The notes under the pieces are model-generated. The model did not search any database. It saw nothing but the letters and a program-made list of their open reading frames with translations, and was not told the DNA's origin. From contig DAOVNI010000014.1 of assembly GCA_030630315.1 (NCBI GenBank), positions 1 through 13,142 on the forward strand: a stretch of DNA of 13,142 nt, in the 5' to 3' direction. Shown here one piece after another: positions 7,262 to 12,304 of the stretch. The DNA is from Phycisphaerae bacterium (GTDB lineage: Bacteria; Planctomycetota; Phycisphaerae; Sedimentisphaerales; Anaerobacaceae). Position 1 is the first letter of the stretch; every line of letters starts with the position of its first letter. The position numbers and the translations under genes are program-made.

Positions 7262-7903
7262 ATGAGAGTTATGAAAAAGACTATTATGAAGAAAAGGGTA
7301 TTAATTTTTGCAGTAGCAGTGGCATTGTTTGTTGCAGCCCCGGCGTCGGCGACTCTCTCGTGGGACCCGGGCGACCCCGGCAGTACCTATCAGGTATGGG
7401 AGTTCACCGATTATGTCACTCCGACTGGCGGCACCGGCAACATCACGAGTTGGTTGGCATTTCCAGAGATTGACGGTAACCCTTATTCAGGAATCCTACA
7501 GGCCAACATTGATGTTACAGCCGGCTCCCGGGTTGGCGGCGGTTTTTTGGGCGAACAAATTACCGTTCTGTTGAAGATTCCCAACCGACCAGAACCTCAG
7601 CCCTATAAAGAAATCTGGGTTGAGGCAGGTTTTACCGGTGAACTGGTAAACCCTGGCGTTACAACCTTTGGCGGCGAAACGGTGAGCGAACCCATATTTG
7701 AGGCTCCGAATATCATCGGCTGGCAGATCTCACCGAATCCCGACAGGGAAGATATTTACTTTACAATTTTGTCGAACGTACAGACCGGACCGCAGATTTA
7801 CCTTGATTGGGTTCGCGTCGATACCATTTGCATTCCGGAGCCGGTGACAATTTGTTTGCTTGGACTTGGCTACCTGTTGCTTCGAAGGAAAAGGACAATG
7901 TAG
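7262..7903 (+). CDS. PEP-CTERM secreted protein with the classical IPEP tail
   Basis: 213 residues. The N-terminus is basic with several Lys, the hydrophobic core covers about 13-26, and cleavage is likely after ASA (30). The body (31-188) is beta-rich with Gly, Pro and Trp (for example YQVWEFTDYVTPTGGTGNIT) and looks like a domain of the kind found on surface proteins. I do not recognise the family. The tail (191-213) is IPEPVTICLLGLGYLLLRRK then RTM, a standard PEP-CTERM motif clearly different from the IPAPG...WLRRRR tails of its four neighbours. The ATG at 7262 has AGGAGG at 7247-7252, nine bases away; in-frame ATGs at 7271 and 7286 are too far from it. It may be sorted by the same exosortase or by a second one. 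The function is unknown. Confidence 0.84.
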   Translation: MRVMKKTIMKKRVLIFAVAVALFVAAPASATLSWDPGDPGSTYQVWEFTDYVTPTGGTGNITSWLAFPEIDGNPYSGILQANIDVTAGSRVGGGFLGEQITVLLKIPNRPEPQPYKEIWVEAGFTGELVNPGVTTFGGETVSEPIFEAPNIIGWQISPNPDREDIYFTILSNVQTGPQIYLDWVRVDTICIPEPVTICLLGLGYLLLRRKRTM

Positions 7904-7912
7904 GGATTAACT

Positions 7913-7990
7913 AAACTTAGACCCGTAGCTTAACGGGAGAGCAGGAAGGTAAGCACGGAGATGCGATACTTTCTTACTACGCCCTGAGAG
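7913..7990 (+). other. Structured intergenic segment of unknown role
   Basis: Between two PEP-CTERM genes. CCCGT (7922-7926) pairs with ACGGG (7933-7937), and GTAAG (7949-7953) pairs with CTTAC (7973-7977) with an inner GCA/TGC. The first 30 bases resemble the acceptor and D-arm of a tRNA (GTAGCTTAACGGGAGAGC), but no anticodon or T-arm follows. It may be a leader structure for the gene at 8012 or a tRNA-like remnant. Confidence 0.3.
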
Positions 7991-8011
7991 CTTTTAGAGT
8001 GTAGGAGTATT

Positions 8012-8713
8012 ATGAAAGTTTTAAAAATACTAATGTGTTTAACTGTCGTTACTCTGGTCCTCGGAGCATTTTCTGTACCTGCAGCGGCCAATCCGACGGA
8101 GCCTATTAGATACCCATTTTATTGCATCACGCATGACGACCCTTCCGGGACAGCCGGTTCTATTGGAGAAGCAGCTTTCTACGTTGATGTCAGCCCTGGG
8201 CCCATATCTAACCAGGTGCTATTCGAGTTCGGGGTCTTACCAGGGATACCCTACCCCGCTGTTTCCCCTCCTTATGACTATAGTTACTACATAGACGGCG
8301 TATATTTCTATGATGGCGCCCTTCTGGACAACGGTATCGTGACGCTCATAGAAAGCGATGGGGTCGATTTCGACGAACCTGCGACACCTGCGCATCTGCC
8401 TGGCTTTGATCCAGGGGACTACCCAAGTTTGACTTACTCTGCTTTGATAGATATGGCCGATGCTGATCCGGGTGCAGTGAATGGAATTCATCCTGGTGAA
8501 ACACTGGGAGTTCTGTTTAACATCGTTGGGGATTTTGATGATGTGATCAGCGACTTGAATAGTGGCTCGATGATAATCGGCGTAAAGACCCAGGGATTTG
8601 GACCCGGCGACTGGAGTGAAAGTTTTATTACCATCCCTGCTCCCGGCTCTATTCTGCTGGGCGGTATTGGCGTGGCTCTTGTTGGCTGGCTGCGAAGGAG
8701 GCATGCCCTTTAA
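8012..8713 (+). CDS. PEP-CTERM secreted protein, paralogue of the next gene
   Basis: 233 residues. Signal peptide 1-26 (AAA before NPTE). The body starts with YCITHDDPSGTAGSIGEAAF and continues with FYVDVS, VYFYDGALL, a Val-Asp-Phe-Asp turn, GETLGVLFNI and IIGVKTQGFG. This matches a widespread, unnamed family of PEP-CTERM proteins with CIT.NDPS..IGE...VDV and GE.LGVLFN...G...IGIHVQGF, predicted to be a beta-sandwich; its function is unknown. The tail (208-233) is IPAPGSILLG, a hydrophobic helix and WLRRRHAL. ATG 8012 has GGAG at 8004-8007, four bases upstream, rather close. The gene at 8780 has the same domain order, so a tandem duplication is likely. The stop codon lies inside the palindrome CCCTTTAAAGGG (8706-8717). 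Confidence 0.85.
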   Translation: MKVLKILMCLTVVTLVLGAFSVPAAANPTEPIRYPFYCITHDDPSGTAGSIGEAAFYVDVSPGPISNQVLFEFGVLPGIPYPAVSPPYDYSYYIDGVYFYDGALLDNGIVTLIESDGVDFDEPATPAHLPGFDPGDYPSLTYSALIDMADADPGAVNGIHPGETLGVLFNIVGDFDDVISDLNSGSMIIGVKTQGFGPGDWSESFITIPAPGSILLGGIGVALVGWLRRRHAL

Positions 8714-8720
8714 AGGGTCT

Positions 8721-8751
8721 GCCGAAAAGGTCAGGGTAAAACCCGGCTTTT
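8721..8751 (+). terminator. Possible weak terminator/attenuator between the paralogues
   Basis: GCCG (8721-8724) pairs with CGGC (8744-8747), enclosing GGGT-AAA-ACCC (8734-8744, sharing the last C), followed by TTTTA (8748-8751 onward). The stem is short, so termination would be partial at best. Confidence 0.3.
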
Positions 8752-8779
8752 AGGATTAGGAGATTTTGGAAAAGAAAGA

Positions 8780-9472
8780 ATGATGTCTACGGAGAGATTA
8801 AAATTGGTTCTGTTGGCCGCTTTGCTGGTTGTGTGGGGAGTCTCTATACCTGCACAGGCCGCTGTAACATATTCCTTTGAGTGTATAACCACCAACGACC
8901 CCAGCGGTTACAGTGCCCACGTAGGAGAGACCTCGCTCTTTGTCGACGTTAGTAAACCTTTTGAGGATTCCGAGCAGACACTTTTCACCTTTAGAAATGA
9001 ATTAGGTTTCGATTCTCCCTATGATTCATATTTTATCAAAGGCGCGTATTTCTACGATGGCGCGCTGCTCGGTATTGAGTCGCTCATAGAGCCGGATTCC
9101 ACTGTTGATTTTACCGAAGGTGCAAGCGAACCGGTAAGCTCGGAGGATTTGCCGGGCGCAAGGAAGCTTGTGGCCGGCTTTGAAGTTGTCGGAGATGCCG
9201 ATAATGACCTCGAAGCGGCTAATGGCGTTCAGCCTGGTGAGTGGTTGGGAGTTCTATTTAACCTTCGTGTCGGTCAGACGTTTGATGATGTCATCAGCGG
9301 ACTGAACGATGGCACTATATTAATCGGCATCCACGTCGGGGGATTTGGTAACGGTGACTACAATGATTCCTTTGTGAACAGACCTGAGCCTATTCCCGCG
9401 CCGGGTGCTATTCTATTAGGCGGTATTGGCGTAGCCCTTGTTGCCTGGCTGCGAAGAAGGAGAACATTCTAA
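8780..9472 (+). CDS. PEP-CTERM secreted protein, paralogue of the previous gene
   Basis: 230 residues with a signal peptide to about residue 27 (AQA before AVTYS). The body repeats the neighbour's landmarks: CITTNDPSGYSAHVGETSLF, FVDVS, AYFYDGALLG, VDFTEGAS, GEWLGVLFNL, FDDVISGLNDGTILIGIHVG and GFGNGDYNDSF. These match the same unnamed beta-sandwich-like PEP-CTERM family. The tail (205-230) is [10 protein letters not shown], a hydrophobic helix, then WLRRRRTF. Two ATGs stand side by side (8780 and 8783). The ribosome binding site is weak (GGA at 8768-8770), while AGGAG at 8758-8762 is 17 bases away, so translation initiation may be inefficient or coupled. Duplication with the 8012 gene is the simplest explanation. 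The 8012 copy is slightly longer in the first third and this copy longer around residues 115-135. Confidence 0.85.
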   Translation: MMSTERLKLVLLAALLVVWGVSIPAQAAVTYSFECITTNDPSGYSAHVGETSLFVDVSKPFEDSEQTLFTFRNELGFDSPYDSYFIKGAYFYDGALLGIESLIEPDSTVDFTEGASEPVSSEDLPGARKLVAGFEVVGDADNDLEAANGVQPGEWLGVLFNLRVGQTFDDVISGLNDGTILIGIHVGGFGNGDYNDSFVNRPEPIPAPGAILLGGIGVALVAWLRRRRTF

Positions 9473-9493
9473 AATATAGACAATAACTCAGAG

Positions 9494-9514
9494 CAGGGCC
9501 TTTGTCCTGCCCTG
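9494..9514 (+). other. GC hairpin after the fourth PEP-CTERM gene
   Basis: CAGGGC (9494-9499), loop CTTTGTCCT, GCCCTG (9509-9514). It is followed by AATCTTAAAT, not a clean T-run, so it may protect the mRNA 3' end or terminate weakly. CTTTGTCCTGCCC (9500-9512) matches the hairpin after the first PEP-CTERM gene in 12 of 13 bases. Confidence 0.45.
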
Positions 9515-9573
9515 AATCTTAAATATAAGTCAAACTGTCAAAAAGCTTGGACACTCAACTGCGATTTTTTGTG

Positions 9574-9605
9574 AAGGAGGTATAAGGAGGTAAAAGAAGG
9601 AGGTA
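9574..9605 (+). repeat. Triplicated perfect Shine-Dalgarno sequence
   Basis: AAGGAGGTA occurs at 9574-9582, 9584-9592 and 9597-9605. Each contains AAGGAGGT, the complement of the 16S rRNA 3' end. The last copy stands five bases before a GTG (9611) that opens nine codons, MKEYILKFC, ending in TAA at 9638-9640. A stacked ribosome-binding region ahead of a tiny ORF could be a leader peptide or a ribosome standby site. Confidence 0.6.
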
Positions 9606-9610
9606 AAAAA

Positions 9611-9640
9611 GTGAAAGAATACATTTTGAAATTCTGCTAA
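9611..9640 (+). CDS. Possible 9-residue leader peptide
   Basis: GTG 9611 to TAA 9640 encodes MKEYILKFC, preceded at ideal spacing by a perfect AAGGAGGT (9597-9604) and followed four bases later by a GC-rich hairpin (9645-9667). No known leader peptide matches. The case rests only on the ribosome binding site and the hairpin, and such short ORFs arise easily by chance. Confidence 0.2.
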   Translation: MKEYILKFC

Positions 9641-9644
9641 TTGA

Positions 9645-9667
9645 GGGCCGGGTGACTGCTCCGGCCC
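9645..9667 (+). other. Strong GC hairpin in the leader of the last PEP-CTERM gene
   Basis: GGGCCGG (9645-9651), loop GTGACTGCT, CCGGCCC (9661-9667): a perfect 7-bp all-GC stem. It is followed by AAAAACC, not T, so it is not a standard intrinsic terminator on either strand. It may pause polymerase or block RNA decay. Confidence 0.5.
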
Positions 9668-9715
9668 AAAAACCAAGTAAGACTAAATCTGTATTTGAAA
9701 TCAATCTCGAAGAAG

Positions 9716-9741
9716 GATGAGAAAGGAAGATGAGAAAGGAG
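9716..9741 (+). repeat. 13-bp tandem repeat in a purine tract
   Basis: GATGAGAAAGGAA (9716-9728) is followed directly by GATGAGAAAGGAG (9729-9741), 12 of 13 identical, within a tract of almost only purines (9710-9746). Each unit has an ATG, but the frames starting there close within 16 codons. Confidence 0.7.
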
Positions 9742-9763
9742 AAGGACATTGTAGTGATTAACC

Positions 9764-9829
9764 TTCTTTATTATTAACAACACCCTTTAAGAAGGGATTC
9801 CGGCGTTTTTCGCCGGAAAGCAAAAGGAG
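9764..9829 (+). promoter_or_regulatory. Two-hairpin leader element, copy 2
   Basis: TTCTTTATTATTAAC, hairpin A CCCTT-TAAG-AAGGG (9783-9796), hairpin B TTCCGGCG-TTTTT-CGCCGGAA (9798-9818, eight perfect pairs), then AAGGAG (9824-9829). It matches the element before the 6579 gene in order, loop sizes and distance to the start codon. Differences lie in the loop of hairpin A, in the upstream spacer, and in one position of hairpin B that keeps pairing. Confidence 0.6.
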
Positions 9830-9836
9830 ATGAAGT

Positions 9837-10616
9837 ATGAAAAAGTTAATTACAATTTGTGCAGTTGTAACATTGCTTTTGATAGCAAATATGGCAGTTG
9901 CAAACAGTACTTGGCTTACGTTCGAATTTACCGGTGCTGATTTATGGAACTATGACGCTTATGATTCGTCTGCTGACGACGCAACGGGCCAAGTGGCCCC
10001 ACGAAGGCATCACGATGTGTGGAAGAGCAGCGGTATCAGTACGACCTGGCTTTACGATGGGAACCCCTCGGGTGAAGTTGGGACCCTTCACGCGACTTAT
10101 CCGTACTTCGACGACTGGGCAGCGAGTTCAGCTGGCCTAGCTTATGAGATCGATCAAATTCAACTTTGGGGCGCTGATTTCGGCAACGCCAGAGACATCT
10201 TTGGTGAGGACATCCTGGCTGTGGGCAACGTGGCCGACCACGGTTATAGCTCCTGGCAAATTCTCCAAACCCCAGCTGGCTGGACTGGCATCATCAAGGA
10301 TAACATATGGGACTCCGAACGAGCGTACATCGTTTGGACGCCCGATAATGGTGTTGGCATCACGCAAGCTGATACAAATTTAGTCTTTGGGTTCGCAGTT
10401 AAGGTAGACACCACCTATGATTTGTGGGATGGCCAGGGTGTCGGCGATCCCGTACGTATTTGGTTTGGTGGACAGGTCTACGACCAGGGCGACTGGACCA
10501 GCGAGGGTCTTGACGGCGTGATGACACTTACCGTTATTCCTGCACCTGGTGCTATTCTGTTAGGCAGTATTGGCGTAGGCCTTGTCGGCTGGCTCCGAAG
10601 ACGGAGGACACTGTGA
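9837..10616 (+). CDS. PEP-CTERM sorting-domain secreted protein
   Basis: 259 residues. The signal peptide covers 1-22 (MKKLITICAVV, cleavage after AVA). The body (about 25-230) is rich in Trp, Asp, Gly and Tyr (for example WLTFEFTGADLWNYDAYDSS, VWKSSGIST, VYDQGDWTSEGLDG), consistent with a beta-sandwich surface domain. The stretch from the start to WLTFEFTGADLWNYD resembles N-termini of other PEP-CTERM proteins, but I cannot name a family. The tail (234-259) is identical residue for residue to that of the 6579 protein: [10 protein letters not shown], a hydrophobic helix and WLRRRRTL. The signal peptides are also alike (both with LTIC or ITIC). ATG 9837 has AAGGAG (9824-9829) seven bases upstream. 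It closes the array and is followed by the convergent minus-strand genes. Confidence 0.85.
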   Translation: MKKLITICAVVTLLLIANMAVANSTWLTFEFTGADLWNYDAYDSSADDATGQVAPRRHHDVWKSSGISTTWLYDGNPSGEVGTLHATYPYFDDWAASSAGLAYEIDQIQLWGADFGNARDIFGEDILAVGNVADHGYSSWQILQTPAGWTGIIKDNIWDSERAYIVWTPDNGVGITQADTNLVFGFAVKVDTTYDLWDGQGVGDPVRIWFGGQVYDQGDWTSEGLDGVMTLTVIPAPGAILLGSIGVGLVGWLRRRRTL

Positions 10617-10652
10617 AAAGATTCAATGATTAACGCCAAAGAAGTATATATG

Positions 10653-10682
10653 AAAAAAGGGCGAAGTCATACGGCTTCGCCC
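10653..10682 (-). terminator. Intrinsic terminator of the minus-strand genes (possibly bidirectional)
   Basis: GGGCGAAG (10659-10666), loop of eight, CTTCGCCC (10675-10682): an 8-bp GC-rich stem. On the minus strand it is followed by six T (A tract 10653-10658 on the plus strand), an excellent rho-independent terminator about 70 bases after the beta-helix gene. On the plus strand TGTTCTTATT follows, so it could also stop transcripts from the PEP-CTERM array. Confidence 0.85.
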
Positions 10683-10725
10683 TGTTCTTATTGCCCACGT
10701 CTGGGGTTTAATTCATTTGTTTTTA

Positions 10726-10745
10726 TTCGTGTAAATCCGTGTCCG
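10726..10745. repeat. Short CGTGT decamer pair
   Basis: TTCGTGTAAA followed by TCCGTGTCCG: two decamers sharing the CGTGT core, just downstream of the beta-helix stop codon. It resembles dispersed CGTGT-type repeats with ten-base periodicity that I have met in environmental genomes, but a single pair is weak evidence. Confidence 0.3.
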
Positions 10746-10751
10746 TTTCCG

Positions 10752-12272
10752 CTATTCCCGCTGCCAGAGCCAGTTCTCGGCAAACATCCTGAGGTCGGCA
10801 AAATCAACCACCCCATCCCTGACCAAATCGTGAATACAAGATCCCTGAGTACCCCATTTATTAGAAAATTCGGCGAAATCTACAAAATTAACCGCTCCGC
10901 CGATATCGAAATCAGCCGGGTTGCCGTTCATACTTGCCTGACTCGTCCCGCCGTAAGCCCCCATATTTATACGTTTGCCGTTCGGCCACGGCTCACCGCT
11001 CCAATCCGAATTCGGGTCCCCTGCATCAATGCAGGGACTTGTATTGGAATCCGTTACCCAGCTTTGGCTGTTCGGGTCCCACCTGCCGTAAGCGCTTTGC
11101 AGATGGAAGTCATCAGGCTCGCCGTCCGAATCAAACGATGCAAAATACGGCTCAGCAACTATATTGCCGCTGCCCCATATCAAGGCATCGCACGGGTCAT
11201 GAACCGCTGGGGCTCCTCCTTGCACATCGCTGTAGCTGATTGACACACTGCTTGCCACAGGTGGTTGTTCTTCTTCATATGGTTTCAGGGCTACCTGGGG
11301 ACCGAGGTTGGCATCATTTGCCCGGAAAATACTGTTTTTCACGGTTACATCACTTCCCAGGGAATACAGAGCGCCGCCGAAGCCGGAACTGGCGGAGTTC
11401 TTTACGAGCGTACAATTGGTCAACGTTGCATTGACGCCGTAAAAGCAGTCCACGCCGCCACCCTCGCCTTGTAATGCTTGGTTGTTGCTGATAACACAAT
11501 TTAGGATGTTTGGTTCGCTTTCTGGCCACCAGAACTCCAGGGCGCCGCCGTACTGTTCAGCCGAGTTGCCGCTGATAAGGCAACCTATGATTTCCGGGCT
11601 GCCGTCCTGGCAAAAAATGGCCCCGCCATGTACCCCGGAGTAATTACCGGATATAACGCAGTTTGCAATAGTTGGGCTGCTGTAATTGCAGTAAATAGCT
11701 CCTCCTTTCCCATTTGCATGTCCATTTGTTATAATGCAGTTTGCAATAGTCGGGCTGCTATTATCGCAGAAAATAGCTCCACCTTTCCCAAGGGTGTAAT
11801 TATCAGATATAATGCAGTTTGCAATAGTCGGGCTGCTGTAATAGCAGAAAATACCTCCACCATTCCCACCATGATATCCATTTCTGATGGTAAGCCCGGA
11901 AATTATACAGTTTGCGTCCTCGCCGCTCTGAAAATTGAAGCCGCGACCAGCCCCATTTGGGTCAATGATTGTATTCGCGACCACATTAGGGTCGTTGGGG
12001 TCGGTGCTGCAAATGGTGATAGCCAGACCATTGGGGTCAAGGTCATAATTGCCCTGTCCTGTATACAGGCCGGGTTGTATCTTAATAGTATCACCACCAA
12101 TAGCTGCGTCAATTGCATCCTGAATTTTTCGAAATGGATCGTTGAAGCTGCCCGTCCCGGGGTCATTTGGCCCGTTAACATCGACATAGATAATATTGGC
12201 GGCGTTTGAAATGGACGCAGCGCAGACAACAAACAATACACCCAGCAGAATCTTTGTTCTGAACATCTTCAC
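10752..12272 (-). CDS. Secreted right-handed parallel beta-helix protein with dockerin-like C-terminus
   Basis: 506 residues. Signal peptide 1-24 (SNA before ANIIYV). Residues 28-75 (IYVDVNGPNDPGTGSFNDPF then KIQDAIDAA and DTIKIQPGLY) are the usual cap of pectate-lyase-like beta-helix proteins of planctomycetes. Residues 120-320 hold beta-helix coils, with three close repeats of 26 residues (146-223, SSPTIANCIISDN...GGAIFC) and weaker flanking units. A further part with IDAGDPNS and INMGAYGG (about 414-442) is typical of this class ('choice-of-anchor' style). The end (453-503) carries two dockerin-like EF-hand-type repeats, DFDIGGAVNFVDF and DLVRDGVVDFADL, ending in NWLW. No catalytic residues are evident; binding or degrading polysaccharide, or adhesion, are possible. 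The start is GTG 12272 or ATG 12266; GGAGAAGGG fits either. Confidence 0.88.
   Translation of the reverse strand: MKMFRTKILLGVLFVVCAASISNAANIIYVDVNGPNDPGTGSFNDPFRKIQDAIDAAIGGDTIKIQPGLYTGQGNYDLDPNGLAITICSTDPNDPNVVANTIIDPNGAGRGFNFQSGEDANCIISGLTIRNGYHGGNGGGIFCYYSSPTIANCIISDNYTLGKGGAIFCDNSSPTIANCIITNGHANGKGGAIYCNYSSPTIANCVISGNYSGVHGGAIFCQDGSPEIIGCLISGNSAEQYGGALEFWWPESEPNILNCVISNNQALQGEGGGVDCFYGVNATLTNCTLVKNSASSGFGGALYSLGSDVTVKNSIFRANDANLGPQVALKPYEEEQPPVASSVSISYSDVQGGAPAVHDPCDALIWGSGNIVAEPYFASFDSDGEPDDFHLQSAYGRWDPNSQSWVTDSNTSPCIDAGDPNSDWSGEPWPNGKRINMGAYGGTSQASMNGNPADFDIGGAVNFVDFAEFSNKWGTQGSCIHDLVRDGVVDFADLRMFAENWLWQRE
11604..11837 (-). repeat. Three 78-bp tandem coding repeats of the beta-helix
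   Basis: Units 11760-11837, 11682-11759 and 11604-11681 each encode 26 residues starting SSPTIANC or SSPTIANCV. A fourth, degenerate unit follows (GSPEIIGC). Nucleotide similarity is high across the first half of each unit, suggesting recent duplication and likely variability in copy number. Confidence 0.8.
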
Positions 12273-12304
12273 CCTTCTCCAGAATATAAGGTTTTATTAA
12301 ATTG

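Larger units (their letters stand above)
9473..9836. other. 364-base gap before the last PEP-CTERM gene
   Basis: No protein gene of normal size is supported. It contains a GC hairpin (9494-9514), three close copies of a perfect Shine-Dalgarno sequence with a possible 9-codon ORF (9574-9640), a strong GC hairpin (9645-9667), a purine tract with a 13-bp tandem repeat (9716-9741) and copy 2 of the two-hairpin leader element (9764-9829). The density of such signals is unusual for this array. Confidence 0.7.

Noticed and set aside
7913..7985. A functional tRNA gene
   Set aside because: Only the acceptor/D-arm part looks right; no 5-bp anticodon stem, no TTC-containing T-arm and no matching 3' acceptor strand.
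8237..8704. Minus-strand ORF of 155 codons
   Set aside because: It is the shadow of the PEP-CTERM gene at 8012-8713, which has signal peptide, tail and start signals.
9645..9672. Rho-independent terminator at the GC hairpin
   Set aside because: The stem is followed by A and C on the plus strand, and by TCAATTAGC on the minus strand; no T-run on either side.
10626..11243. Plus-strand ORF of 205 codons opposite the beta-helix gene
   Set aside because: It lies antisense to a well-supported secreted protein, starts across the terminator hairpin, has no ribosome binding site and shows no domain.
11628..12209. Plus-strand ORF of 193 codons with repeated NAVCNSRAA-type units
   Set aside because: The repetition is only the reverse complement of the 78-bp beta-helix repeats on the minus strand.
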